Assembly: GCF_024357955.1 (NCBI RefSeq)
Contig: NZ_JANEYT010000019.1
Span: forward strand, 21,229-85,228
Reading direction: 5' to 3'
DNA: 64,000 bases
From: Photobacterium pectinilyticum
GTDB taxonomy: Bacteria; Pseudomonadota; Gammaproteobacteria; Enterobacterales; Vibrionaceae
Both the position numbers and the translations under genes were made by a program. Within the stretch, counting starts at the first letter, position 1. Each line of letters begins with the position of its first letter. This document shows, one piece after another, positions 48,566 through 57,248 of this stretch. The notes under the pieces are model-generated. The model did not search any database and was not told the origin of the DNA. It saw only the letters and a program-made list of their open reading frames with translations.

Positions 48566-49393
48566 CTAAGCCGCTGCCGCTAACACGATGGGGTAGCCAT
48601 CGACTGGGTGCTGGGTGATACATACCGGCCAGCCATACACGGATTCAATGGTTTCTGCTGTCAGAGCTTGTTCGGGGGGGCCGTCTGCCTGGATTTTGCC
48701 ATGGTTAATGATGACTAACCTGTCTGCGTATTGAGCGGCTAAATTAAGGTCGTGGATCACAATGATCACTGCAGCACCAGCCTGCGCCATTTGCTTGGCT
48801 ACTATCAACGCGTTGTGCTGGTGGGCTAAATCGAGAGCCGATGTGGGCTCATCTAGCATCAATACGCATTGTTCACCCGCTTGGCTTAACTGAGTCAGTA
48901 CCCTGGCAAAGTGAACTCGCTGTTTTTCACCGCCAGATAGGGTTGGATAGAGCCGGGGAGCGAGATTGGTGACACCGACCATGGCCATTTTCTCATGGGC
49001 GATTTGCTGTGCTTGGGCATTGGGGAGTTCTAGCGGCAGAGCGCCGAGTTCGACTACTTCTTGAGCTGTAAAGGCAAAAGTTAGCGAACTGTGCTGTGGA
49101 AGAACACCGAGGTGGCGCGCAAGCTGTGATGTTGGCCAGTCATGGCGTGGGTAGCCAAAAAAATTAACCTTACCTTCGGCTTCAACTTCTCCGCATAGCA
49201 CTTTCAATAAGGTACTCTTACCTGCGCCATTTGGCCCCAGCAATGCGGTCAGCTGACCGCTTTTGATCTTGAGTGAAAAATCATCTAACAATACTTTCCC
49301 ACCAAGGTTAAGTGATAAGCTTTCAGCTTCAATAACGACCTCAGAGGCAGTACTCGTGTCTGTTTGTTGAGATGTATTCGCGTGTTGGCTCAT
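48566..49393 (-). CDS. hutD: Heme ABC transporter ATP-binding protein HutD (HmuV)
   Basis: 275 residues. Walker A GPNGAGKSTLLK near residue 54, signature LSGGEKQRVHFARVL, Walker B CVLMLDEPTSALDLAHQ and H-loop VIVIHDLNLAA. HmuV family. It powers heme passage through HutC. It overlaps hutC by 4 bp. An N-terminal S/T/Q-rich stretch of about 20 residues precedes the domain. Confidence 0.92.
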   Translation of the reverse strand: MSQHANTSQQTDTSTASEVVIEAESLSLNLGGKVLLDDFSLKIKSGQLTALLGPNGAGKSTLLKVLCGEVEAEGKVNFFGYPRHDWPTSQLARHLGVLPQHSSLTFAFTAQEVVELGALPLELPNAQAQQIAHEKMAMVGVTNLAPRLYPTLSGGEKQRVHFARVLTQLSQAGEQCVLMLDEPTSALDLAHQHNALIVAKQMAQAGAAVIIVIHDLNLAAQYADRLVIINHGKIQADGPPEQALTAETIESVYGWPVCITQHPVDGYPIVLAAAA

Positions 49394-50430
49394 GACAGCT
49401 TACCTTTTTGTTTGACGAGTAGGTAAATGAAGAATGGGGCACCGAGTAAGGCGGTAATAATACCGACAGGCAATTCAGCGGGTGCAGCAATGACACGGGC
49501 TAGCATGTCGGCGATGAGTAGGATCAGGGCGCCTAGCAAGGCTGAAAGCGGTAACAGTGTCTTATGGTTTGGACCTGAAATCATACGGCCAATGTGCGGC
49601 ACGATAAGTCCCACAAAACCAATTACACCAGTGAGGGAAACGGCAATACCGACACCTGCAGCACACAATAAAATCAACATACGCTTTAGACGCTGCACGT
49701 TGACGCCAAGGTGCTTGGCTTCTGCCTCGCCGAGCAAGAAGGCATTGAGTGCGTTGGCGTTGCGGTCAAAAGAAAACATCAGGCCAAGCAAAGTGATGTA
49801 GGCAAGGCCAATCCCCGGCCATGTTGCCCCAGCTAATGAGCCCATCGTCCACAATGACAGATCACGAAGTGCTTGGTCATCGGCATAGTAGTTCATCAAG
49901 CCCAATGCTGCGCCAGAAAGGGCACCAATTGCCACACCAGCCAACAGCATAATGGTCACCGAGGTGCCATTTTTGTCAGTGCCAAGCTGATACACCACAA
50001 ATGTACTAACTGCGCCACCAAAGAAGGCGAACACAGGAACGGTGCCCAATGTTAGCAATAATGGAAAGTTGGCGGCTAATGGAGCGAAGATAACGATTGA
50101 AAGTGCAGCCCCCAAACTTGCACCACCAGATACTCCAATGATACCAGGATCGGCTAGCGGGTTTCGGAACAGGCCCTGCATGACGGCACCGCACAGCGCT
50201 AAAATAGCACCGATGGCCATGCCCAGTAGTGTCCGTGGTAGACGGATTTGGTGGATGACAATTTCGATATGGGCGGGTAAATCCAATGGCAATGGCAATA
50301 GTGCTTTAAAACTATCGGCAAAGCTGATGTTCATTGGGCCAACAGCGATGGATGATGTGACAGCCAATACCAGTAATGTGATACCAACAGGAAAGACAAT
50401 ATTGGCGGGAATTCGTTGTAACTGCATCAT
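49390..50430 (-). CDS. hutC: Heme ABC transporter permease HutC (HmuU)
   Basis: 346 residues, about nine to ten helices of the FecCD family, with RLPRTLLGMAIGAILALCGAVMQGLFRNPLADPGIIGVSGGASLGA, GVIGFVGLIVPHIGRMISGPNHK and ELPVGIITALLGAPFFIYLL at the C terminus. Forms the inner-membrane heme channel. Lies 31 bp after hutB. Confidence 0.93.
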   Translation of the reverse strand: MMQLQRIPANIVFPVGITLLVLAVTSSIAVGPMNISFADSFKALLPLPLDLPAHIEIVIHQIRLPRTLLGMAIGAILALCGAVMQGLFRNPLADPGIIGVSGGASLGAALSIVIFAPLAANFPLLLTLGTVPVFAFFGGAVSTFVVYQLGTDKNGTSVTIMLLAGVAIGALSGAALGLMNYYADDQALRDLSLWTMGSLAGATWPGIGLAYITLLGLMFSFDRNANALNAFLLGEAEAKHLGVNVQRLKRMLILLCAAGVGIAVSLTGVIGFVGLIVPHIGRMISGPNHKTLLPLSALLGALILLIADMLARVIAAPAELPVGIITALLGAPFFIYLLVKQKGKLS

Positions 50431-50461
50431 AGATATACTGCTTAAAATAAACGGCTAACCG

Positions 50462-51298
50462 TTATTGTTGGTAGAACGCTTTGTTTAGACGTTCTGCTTC
50501 ACTCAGGCTTTTCAGGCCGAGCCCACCGATAAGTGCCGTTCCATCAATAGTGACAACCGCTTTATTTCGACCTGCTGGCGTCGCTGCCAGTAAAGGCATT
50601 TGTTTTAGCAAATCATCAGCTGAGCCGATTTGGCTTAGAGTTCGTGAACTCAGCAAAATAATGTCAGGCTGCATTTCTACCATGGCTTCGAGTGAAATGG
50701 GCTTGTAGGATTCAACGGCGCTGGCTGCTGGGTTGATGGCGCCTGCAAGGCGGATCACGCTATCTGCGGTGGTATTTCGGCCTGCGACATTGGCTGGGCG
50801 ACCTTCGTGGATCATCAGGAACATGACTTTTTTCTTTTCGGTCTGCTGGGCGAGAGTTTGATTGATGGAATCGATCTTTTCCTGTACATGCGCCTGAAGC
50901 TTGAGGGCTTCCTTTTCTGTGTGAGTCAATTTGCCGACCTGTTCAATACGAGACAGAAGATCATCGACTGTTTCGCCAGAGTTGACCACATCAACCTCGA
51001 TACCTGCTTGCTGAATCAGATCCAATGTTGTTCTTGGTCCCATCTCATTGGAACCCAGCAACCGGGTAGGAGTGAGAGCGATTAAACTTTCAGCAGATAG
51101 CTGGCGGTGATAACCCAATACCGGCATCTCTTCATTCACAAGATTTTTGCTGGTGACATCAACGGCAACGAGTTGTTCTTGTGCACCCATCGCATTGATG
51201 ATTTCAGTAATTGCTGCGCCTGCACTGATGATGCGTTCGCTGGCATATGATGAATGTGCAGCGAGAAGTAATGCGGTAGCCAGAGCTATACGCTTCAT
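50462..51298 (-). CDS. hutB: Periplasmic heme-binding protein HutB (HmuT)
   Basis: 278 residues. Signal peptide MKRIALATALLLAAHSSYA, then RIISAGAAITEIINAMGAQEQLVAVDVTS, VLGYHRQLSAESLIALTPTRLLG and LGGLGLKSLSEAERL, the cluster A-III binding protein pattern of HmuT/HutB. The tyrosine of GYHRQ is the expected heme ligand region. Its start overlaps the exbD stop, so heme binding and TonB energy genes are translated together. Confidence 0.92.
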   Translation of the reverse strand: MKRIALATALLLAAHSSYASERIISAGAAITEIINAMGAQEQLVAVDVTSKNLVNEEMPVLGYHRQLSAESLIALTPTRLLGSNEMGPRTTLDLIQQAGIEVDVVNSGETVDDLLSRIEQVGKLTHTEKEALKLQAHVQEKIDSINQTLAQQTEKKKVMFLMIHEGRPANVAGRNTTADSVIRLAGAINPAASAVESYKPISLEAMVEMQPDIILLSSRTLSQIGSADDLLKQMPLLAATPAGRNKAVVTIDGTALIGGLGLKSLSEAERLNKAFYQQ

Positions 51299-51717
51299 GA
51301 TTTATCCTCTTCCATTAATAACTGTGTCGCTTTGATTTCATTCTGCTGAAGAAAAGCGAGGAGTTTTAGCATATTTTCGACCGACCCCGCCTTGTCAGCA
51401 CCGATAACGACGGGCTTGTCTGGATTGGCTTTGACTTCTTGAGTCAGTGCGGTCTTGAAGGCGTCCCAACTATCAATTTCTTCCCCTTGTAGTGCCCAAT
51501 AGGGTTCCGTAGAGGTAATGTTGACAGTAATAGGATCTGATTCTGTCTCTTGTAGGGCCTGTGTCTCGGTCTGGGGCAATTCCACCTCGAGAGATTGCAG
51601 TTTTACGCTGGCAGTCAGTAGTAGAAAAACCATGACGATAAAAATGATATCGAGTAGAGGAGTTAGATCAGGCTTGAGATCGTCATCGCCAGTCACACCT
51701 TGGTGGGTTCGGATCAT
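51295..51717 (-). CDS. exbD: Biopolymer transport protein ExbD (ExbD1)
   Basis: 140 residues. One N-terminal transmembrane helix carrying the essential aspartate (LTPLLDIIFIVMVFLLLTASVKL) and a periplasmic domain with VVIGADKAGSVENMLKLLAFLQ. With ExbB it uses the proton gradient to drive TonB. Overlaps exbB and hutB by 4 bp each. Confidence 0.92.
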   Translation of the reverse strand: MIRTHQGVTGDDDLKPDLTPLLDIIFIVMVFLLLTASVKLQSLEVELPQTETQALQETESDPITVNITSTEPYWALQGEEIDSWDAFKTALTQEVKANPDKPVVIGADKAGSVENMLKLLAFLQQNEIKATQLLMEEDKS

Positions 51718-52397
51718 ATTACCGCCTCTGCATTGCCGGTGTTTTCAGTTTTCGGCTGGCAGTTTTGATCGAGTGATAGGCCTTCTAGCCAAAGATTGCA
51801 ATGGTTGAGGCTATGCTCAAGTTTTGCTGTCACTTTATCCGCCCAAAGGCCAAGTAATTGAGAGCCTGTAATCGCGGGAAGGGCAATAATTAGGCCTGCA
51901 GCCGTTGTTCGCATTGCCAAGCCAAGACCATCGGCAAGGTCGTTGGGGGTAACAGCTCCTGAGCTCATGGCGATACCCTTGAACATGTCTATCAGGCCAA
52001 GAACCGTGCCGAGTAAGCCAAGTAGAGGGCTGATCACGCCGATAAGGCTTAGAAGGCGTAAGCCGGAACGTAGCTGAGAGCGCTTTTGCTGTAGCCAGAT
52101 CCCAGCGGCATCTTCACGTAAGGCTTTGGAAAAATGGCGATGCGAGATCAGCATGGACACACCTTTAAATAGCAAAGGGCGTTGGCCTTTTAGTGATGAT
52201 GCCAGCTCATTGAGCCCAGATTCGTCAGACCGGCACTGTTTTGCAAGCAGTCCGTCAATCTTACCTCTGCCAACGCCGGTACATAACAATACTTGAATGC
52301 AGCGCTCAAGAAGGATCATCAATGTTAACGCTGAACAAATCAGCAAAGGTGCCGTCATTAGGCCAAATTGATTTTGTAGGGAGTGAAACATTTCCAT
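51714..52397 (-). CDS. exbB: ExbB-type proton channel protein (ExbB1)
   Basis: 227 residues from ATG 52397, preceded by TTGGA; an in-frame TTG at 52409 is possible. MotA/TolQ/ExbB family with three helices: N-terminal APLLICSALTLMILLERC, then SLIGVISPLLGLLGTVLGLIDMFKGIA and GLGLAMRTTAAGLIIALPAI. Forms the pentameric channel around ExbD. Confidence 0.92.
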   Translation of the reverse strand: MEMFHSLQNQFGLMTAPLLICSALTLMILLERCIQVLLCTGVGRGKIDGLLAKQCRSDESGLNELASSLKGQRPLLFKGVSMLISHRHFSKALREDAAGIWLQQKRSQLRSGLRLLSLIGVISPLLGLLGTVLGLIDMFKGIAMSSGAVTPNDLADGLGLAMRTTAAGLIIALPAITGSQLLGLWADKVTAKLEHSLNHCNLWLEGLSLDQNCQPKTENTGNAEAVI

Positions 52398-52416
52398 GAG
52401 TGAATCCAATTAAATG

Positions 52417-53154
52417 CTAGTCCAACTTGAATCGGACAGGAACTTGTACGCGATGGGCAATAGCTTGACCATCAACAATATGGGATGAGAAACGCCAGCG
52501 CTTAATTGCCGCTATCGCAGCGTCGTCAAGGATCTCTGTACCGGAAGATTTAACAAGGTTTTGTTTTACTTGTTTACCGGATTCATCAATCCAAATTTCT
52601 ACCAACACTTGCCCTTCAAGTCCGCGCCGCTTGGCAATACGCGGGTATTTCACTGGGCTAGGACGAGTTGCAAATGTCGGTGTAGTGACAAGTTGTGGTT
52701 CACTGTTAACACCTGATGCCGCTTGAGATTTGACTGCTGGTGCAGCATCAGGGGCTTTGGTGATCTCTTCGGTTGTTTCAGTTTTTTTGACGTCAACCGG
52801 TTTTTTAACCTTTTTTGGCTCAACCACTTTCTCAACAGGCTTTTTGGGAGTAGGCTTGCTGGTCTTCTTGATCTCCGCTTTAGGTTCAGGCTGTTTTTTC
52901 TTTACCAGTTTTTTCACCGTCGTTTCTTCTTTGACTACTTTTTTCGGTGCTTCAACCGGTGCGGGTGGGGGCGCTTCAGCGGCGTCAGGCTCAGAAGGTT
53001 GAGGTGAGGGAGCCGAGACGAGGTTCAGCGATACCTTGGTAGATTCTGTGCCAACAGGCATCGCCATCACCATTCTGTTTGGTATAGCAGAAAGCAATAG
53101 GCTGTGGGCAAGTACTGATGCAATACCGGCTATGGCATATCTTTTTGCGTTCAC
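52417..53154 (-). CDS. tonB: TonB (TonB1)
   Basis: 245 residues. N-terminal membrane anchor with the SHLS-type histidine (IASVLAHSLLLSAI), a Pro/Lys/Glu-rich periplasmic spacer (residues 45-145) and the C-terminal TonB domain (YPRIAKRRGLEGQVLVEIWI, SSGTEILDDAAIAAIKRWRF). Transfers energy to outer-membrane heme and siderophore receptors. First gene of tonB-exbB-exbD-hutBCD. No receptor gene such as hutA is in the window. Confidence 0.93.
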   Translation of the reverse strand: MNAKRYAIAGIASVLAHSLLLSAIPNRMVMAMPVGTESTKVSLNLVSAPSPQPSEPDAAEAPPPAPVEAPKKVVKEETTVKKLVKKKQPEPKAEIKKTSKPTPKKPVEKVVEPKKVKKPVDVKKTETTEEITKAPDAAPAVKSQAASGVNSEPQLVTTPTFATRPSPVKYPRIAKRRGLEGQVLVEIWIDESGKQVKQNLVKSSGTEILDDAAIAAIKRWRFSSHIVDGQAIAHRVQVPVRFKLD

Positions 53155-53220
53155 TGTTTAACTCCAACCGTGCAAATTTCTGCTTTATCTGTCTGTTTTC
53201 AATGAATAACCACTTATAAA

Positions 53221-53356
53221 GCAAATTATCATTTAGTTGCCTTAATCAAGAATGGTTCTCATTATCCACGTAATGAAAATAATATCAATTATCATTTGCA
53301 ATATTATTTAGTGGTGCTTATGATTGCCTGCAAATAAGAGTGGTTATCATTTCACT
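53221..53356. promoter_or_regulatory. Fur-box region of the divergent tonB/hutW promoters
   Basis: Several overlapping Fur-like hexamers: AAGAATGGTTCTCATTATC (53248-53266) matches 14 of 19 bases of GATAATGATAATCATTATC, and the sequence around 53279-53296 (GATAATTGATATT on the minus strand) and GGTTATCATTTC (53342-53353) add further repeats. Iron-bound Fur would repress both operons. The remaining bases of 53155-53547 show no gene. Confidence 0.65.
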
Positions 53357-53547
53357 TGTATAAATAGGGCAAAGCCCAATAGAAAGTAGTTAGGCTCAAG
53401 TAACTGTAACTTGAAGTCACTTGGGTATCCCGTTTGCTCAACGTGGTACTAGAACGCGACAGCCAAGTTCTGTTGATCTAGTGAGGAAATCTGGCAGGAA
53501 TTAGCCTGTTGAGGAGGGGCTAGGAAACTAGCTCGACAAAGAAGTAG

Positions 53548-54933
53548 ATGATTGAAGAACAAGCCTTAGAATCTGCAGTGTTGCCGCCGGATCTACTGAC
53601 CGAAGAGGTCGTAGGAAAGCACACCCCCGATCCGCTTCGATATGCATTTGCCAACAAGCGCTCGGCGCATGCTGGTGGCATGTCGGCAATGGTTGCTGAG
53701 GAGGAGCGACAGAGTCTCGCGAATCAAGCGCTATCAACGGTACCTGAAACCCTAAAAAGCCGTTGTCTATATATCCATATTCCCTTTTGTCGTGTTCGAT
53801 GCACTTACTGCAACTTCTTTCAGTATGCATCTAGCCAATCGTTGATTGATGACTATTTCGATGCATTGATGGTAGAGCTTAAAGCCAAAGCTTCCATGCC
53901 ATGGACACAAGCAGCACCATTTCGTGCCGTGTATGTTGGGGGAGGAACACCAACCGATCTAACCGCCGAACAAGTGACCCGCTTAGGGAAAATGGTTAAA
54001 GCTCATTTCCCATTGACCACTGACTGTGAAATTACCCTGGAAGGGCGAATTAACCGTTTCGATGATCGCATGTTTGAAGGTGCACTCGAAGGGGGTTTCA
54101 ACCGTTTCTCATTTGGTGTACAGAGTTTTGATACAACCGTTCGTCGTAAGGCCAAGCGCCTTGATAACCGTGAGCCGGTGTTAGAACGTATTCAGTCTCT
54201 CAGTGCGACCAATGCCGCACCGATTGTTATCGACTTACTGTTTGGTCTACCTTATCAAGATATGGCCGTTTGGCAGCAAGATCTTGAGGATTTCCTAGAC
54301 AGTGGCGCACATGGTGTTGATCTCTATCAGCTGATTGAGATGGGGGGAACCCCGATGAAAGGCATGATTGAGCAAGGTCGCCTTCCAGAGCCTGCTGATA
54401 CGCCGACTAAAGCCTCCATGTTCGAATATGGCGTAAACTTTATGGCGCAGCACCATCTTCGCCGGTTAAGTGGAAACCATTGGGCTCGTGATAACCGAGA
54501 GCGTAGCATTTATAACAGCCTTGCGAAGACGTCCGCTGAAGTATTGCCTTTAGGCGCGGGTGCTGGTGGTAACGTTGGTGGGTTCGGTTTCATGCAGCAC
54601 AGAACCTTGGATGCTTATATCGAAGCAATTAAAGCTGAGCAGCTTCCGCTAGTCATGATGACTAAGTCAGGCCCTCAGGCTGCATTACATTCTGAAATTA
54701 AGGCCAGCTTTGACCGCGGTTTCCTGTCTGCAAAAGATTTCCAGCAAAAGTTTGGTCAAGATATCTTTGGTTTTTGTCAGCCATTGTTTGAAGCGTGGCA
54801 AAAGAACGGTTTGGTGCAACTGGAAGGTCGGTACCTCGCGTTGACCTTAGCCGGGACGTTCTGGTCTGTCACCTTGGCCCAGTCGATGATTCAAGTTTTG
54901 CAACAGAGTGCAATTAAGCCAGTCGCTGCATAA
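53548..54933 (+). CDS. hutW: HutW, radical SAM heme-utilisation protein
   Basis: 461 residues. A HemN/CPDH-like radical SAM enzyme with the cluster motif C81-x3-C85-x2-C88 in FCRVRCTYCNFF, then YVGGGTPTDLTAEQ and FNRFSFGVQSFD. HutW of Vibrio, like the related ChuW, opens the heme ring using SAM without oxygen. Divergent from tonB across a Fur-box region. First gene of hutWXZ. The ribosome site is weak (AAGAAG). Confidence 0.92.
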   Translation: MIEEQALESAVLPPDLLTEEVVGKHTPDPLRYAFANKRSAHAGGMSAMVAEEERQSLANQALSTVPETLKSRCLYIHIPFCRVRCTYCNFFQYASSQSLIDDYFDALMVELKAKASMPWTQAAPFRAVYVGGGTPTDLTAEQVTRLGKMVKAHFPLTTDCEITLEGRINRFDDRMFEGALEGGFNRFSFGVQSFDTTVRRKAKRLDNREPVLERIQSLSATNAAPIVIDLLFGLPYQDMAVWQQDLEDFLDSGAHGVDLYQLIEMGGTPMKGMIEQGRLPEPADTPTKASMFEYGVNFMAQHHLRRLSGNHWARDNRERSIYNSLAKTSAEVLPLGAGAGGNVGGFGFMQHRTLDAYIEAIKAEQLPLVMMTKSGPQAALHSEIKASFDRGFLSAKDFQQKFGQDIFGFCQPLFEAWQKNGLVQLEGRYLALTLAGTFWSVTLAQSMIQVLQQSAIKPVAA

Positions 54934-54990
54934 ACGAATTAAATATAACCAATTAAAAGATATGTACATTGATGTACTTGGAGATAAATC

Positions 54991-55509
54991 GTGTTTGATA
55001 AAATTTCATTTGAAGCGCTGAAAGGCCAAGTGGCTGAACAACTTGCCGCTGAACCGAAACTTCACGCAATGGCGATTGCAGACACTTTAGGTGTGACCGA
55101 AGGTGAAGTCGTAATGGCCTTTCCTGAAGAGTTGGTGGTTGCATTACCGGGTGAGCATGCAAAAGCAATTTTAGAAGATCTGCCAACATGGGGACCGGTA
55201 ACGACAATTGTTCACTCAATGGCTTCTATTTTTGAAGTAAAGGCACCATTCCCTAAAGGTAAAGAAGCACGTGGTTACTACAATCTAATGGGTAAAGAGG
55301 GTGAATTGCATGGCCACCTTCGCCTAGATCTTGTGACTGATATTGGTTTGGTTAGTAAGCCATTCATGGGGCAGGAAAGCTACTTTATCGGTTTCTTTGC
55401 TAAAGGCGGTGAGTGTGTATTCAAAGTGTATCTAGGTCGCGATAATAAACGCCAGTTGTTCCCAGAGCAGATAGAAAAATTCCAAGCACTTAAAACAAAA
55501 TTTAAATAA
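54991..55509 (+). CDS. hutX: HutX, intracellular heme carrier
   Basis: 172 residues starting with GTG at 54991, which has GGAGA 5 nt upstream. ChuX/HutX family: LPTWGPVTTIVHSMASIFEVK, GYYNLMGKEGELHGHLRLD and AKGGECVFKVYLGRD. In V. cholerae HutX passes heme to HutZ. Lies 57 bp after hutW. Confidence 0.92.
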   Translation: MFDKISFEALKGQVAEQLAAEPKLHAMAIADTLGVTEGEVVMAFPEELVVALPGEHAKAILEDLPTWGPVTTIVHSMASIFEVKAPFPKGKEARGYYNLMGKEGELHGHLRLDLVTDIGLVSKPFMGQESYFIGFFAKGGECVFKVYLGRDNKRQLFPEQIEKFQALKTKFK

Positions 55510-55635
55510 TAAAACCAATCTGGATAAGTAGTTGTTCAAGTATTTGCGCTGGAAAAATCTTTGTTATCAAGGCATAACCTGCAAGGCTGATCAAATATTT
55601 ATGTAGGTTGGTATAATATCCTGGAGAAAGTCAGA

Positions 55636-56193
55636 ATGAATGCTGTAAAGCAAGAGCGCCTTCAAAACCGCCTAGGCCCAGAAATCTCAGAGTTCCGCCA
55701 ATCTTGCCAGACGATTCAGCTGGCGACTGTTGATGCTGATGGTAAACCGAATGTAAGCTACGCACCGTTTGTGTTGCTTGAAGATGGCTACTACGTGCTG
55801 ATCAGCCAGATTGCCAAGCACGCCCGGAATTTGCTGAAAAATCCTCAGGTTTCTTTGATGATGATTGAAGATGAAGCTTCATCTAAAACCATCTATGCAC
55901 GTAAGCGTTTAACGTTTGAAGCCAACGTGGTAGTCGTCGAGCGTGAAACTGAAAAGTGGCTCGCAGCGGTGGAACAGCTAAAAGAGCGTTTTGGTGAAAT
56001 TATTGATGGCCTAAGTGGCTTGGAAGATTTCAAAATGTTCCGGTTTGAGCCAACTCAAGGCTTGTTTGTTAAGGGCTTTGGTCAGGCTTTCCAAGTCAGT
56101 GGTGATGATTTGGTGGATTTTGTACATCTACAAGAAGGCCATCGCCGTATTAAAGACGGCAGTGAAGTCACTCAGCCGACAGAAGAGCTATAA
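55636..56193 (+). CDS. hutZ: HutZ, heme-degrading protein
   Basis: 185 residues, split-barrel flavin-like fold. TIQLATVDADGKPNVSYAPFV, YVLISQIAKHARNLLKNPQVSLM and the C-terminal FKMFRFEPTQGLFVKGFGQAF and HLQEGHRR. The histidine of EGHRR is at the position expected for the heme ligand in V. cholerae HutZ. Degrades heme to release iron. It lies 126 bp after hutX and may have an extra promoter. Confidence 0.92.
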   Translation: MNAVKQERLQNRLGPEISEFRQSCQTIQLATVDADGKPNVSYAPFVLLEDGYYVLISQIAKHARNLLKNPQVSLMMIEDEASSKTIYARKRLTFEANVVVVERETEKWLAAVEQLKERFGEIIDGLSGLEDFKMFRFEPTQGLFVKGFGQAFQVSGDDLVDFVHLQEGHRRIKDGSEVTQPTEEL

Positions 56194-56216
56194 CGGCCTA
56201 AAAAATATTACTTTAC

Positions 56217-56250
56217 AACAGCCTAGGATGCTCACCTAGGCTGTTTTATT
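56217..56250 (+). terminator. Terminator of hutWXZ
   Basis: AACAGCCTAGG (56217-56227), 7-nt loop, CCTAGGCTGTT (56235-56245), then TTATTT. Perfect 11-bp stem. Confidence 0.92.
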
Positions 56251-56373
56251 TGTACTGTTATTTTAGTGACTATAACAGCCTATAGCGAATAGGCTTGATC
56301 GTGATCAGCGTCTTCATTATTCAACTTGATAGCGTAAAAATACGTGTGATAATTAGGTTAAACACAATTATCA

Positions 56374-56781
56374 ATGGATAACGTCATGCCTACTGATCCA
56401 AGACGCGAAGTGCGATTTGCGTATATCGCTAGCTTCCTCACCCCGCTGACCTTGATGATTTCAGGCATTGTTGCCGTTATCTACTCGGCTTATAAGCTGA
56501 ACAAGGGCACTGATGAGCTGAGTTATAGCCACTATTACACCATCATTCGTACCTTCTTCTACTTCTTCACTTTCTTTGTTGTGCTTGGGGTAACGGCAGC
56601 GACAACCACAGGTATCATTGCCGGAGCTGAGTACTGGGTCTATAGCCCGATCTTGCACACGATCTTGCAGGTCATCCCCGTTGTTGGTCTTATTATTGCC
56701 GCTTTGGCCATTGTTAAATGGTTTGTCCAGCATATTCAGGGCATGAAGCTGTTGAAAGCAAATCAGCCGATGGAGCTGTAG
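56374..56781 (+). CDS. DUF4870-like membrane protein
   Basis: 135 residues, three helices: YIASFLTPLTLMISGIVAVIYSAYKL, IIRTFFYFFTFFVVLGVTAATTTGIIAG and LQVIPVVGLIIAALAIVKWF. The layout resembles DUF4870/TIGR-type small inner-membrane proteins; I am unsure of the family. An internal ATG at 56386 has a better ribosome site (GGA at 7 nt) and may be the real start. Function unknown. Confidence 0.65.
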   Translation: MDNVMPTDPRREVRFAYIASFLTPLTLMISGIVAVIYSAYKLNKGTDELSYSHYYTIIRTFFYFFTFFVVLGVTAATTTGIIAGAEYWVYSPILHTILQVIPVVGLIIAALAIVKWFVQHIQGMKLLKANQPMEL

Positions 56782-56809
56782 TTGAGCAATATTTGTTTTA
56801 AGTTTATCT

Positions 56810-56838
56810 AAGCCCGCTCTGCGTTAGTGGGCTTTTTT
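56810..56838 (+). terminator. Terminator of the membrane protein gene
   Basis: AAGCCCGCT (56810-56818) pairs with AGTGGGCTT (56826-56834), one G-U pair, followed by TTTT. Confidence 0.85.
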
Positions 56839-56932
56839 ATGCGTTATTGTTTGGCTTGATTAGGTCATGCCTAGGGCGGTTAATGGTTCACTATAATGTA
56901 TAGGTGATTTGTCGATTTCGTAGGAGAGAACA

Positions 56933-57100
56933 ATGTCTGATAAAAGACAAAGTACACAACAAGTGTCCCAGAAATCATTGAGTATGCATGAAGGTATCGC
57001 CGATTGGTGTGATACTTGTGTCTGCGAGGCTGAGCCTTACTGGGTCGAGGTTGCAGAAGAAATGGGCATAAATATGAGTGATTACGAAGATGGTCGTTGA
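56933..57100 (+). CDS. 55-residue cysteine-containing small protein
   Basis: A short frame with a strong ribosome site (TAGGAGAGAACA before ATG) and a TATAAT at 56892 as possible -10 box. The protein begins MSDKRQSTQQVSQKSLSM and then has WCDTCVCEAEPYWVEVAEEMG, with three cysteines as CxxCxC, ending acidic (SDYEDGR). The cysteine cluster could bind a metal. No family recognised. Placed between two unrelated genes, with a terminator on its left and a hairpin on its right. Confidence 0.6.
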   Translation: MSDKRQSTQQVSQKSLSMHEGIADWCDTCVCEAEPYWVEVAEEMGINMSDYEDGR

Positions 57101-57169
57101 GATAAGTTCGCTGGCCATGGCAGCGTGACAAAACACAGGGATATATGTGTTGAGTTGCGTTTGTTAAAA

Positions 57170-57212
57170 ATGGCAGGCCAAAGTACGAATTGGTCGTATT
57201 TGTGCCTGCCAT
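57170..57212 (-). terminator. Long terminator between small ORF and the coiled-coil gene
   Basis: ATGGCAGGC (57170-57178) and GCCTGCCAT (57204-57212) enclose a second stem (GTACGA with TCGTAT). TTTTT follows on the minus strand, so it mainly ends the leftward gene at 57249; it may also stop the small rightward ORF. Confidence 0.75.
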
Positions 57213-57248
57213 CATGCTGTTTATCGATGAGTCATGCGTTTATACGGC

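Noticed and set aside
49873..50458. Antisense frames over hutC
   Set aside because: Shadows of a well-supported permease gene.
52723..53007. Long phenylalanine-rich frames opposite tonB
   Set aside because: They are the antisense of the Lys/Pro/Glu-rich TonB spacer; low-complexity shadow.
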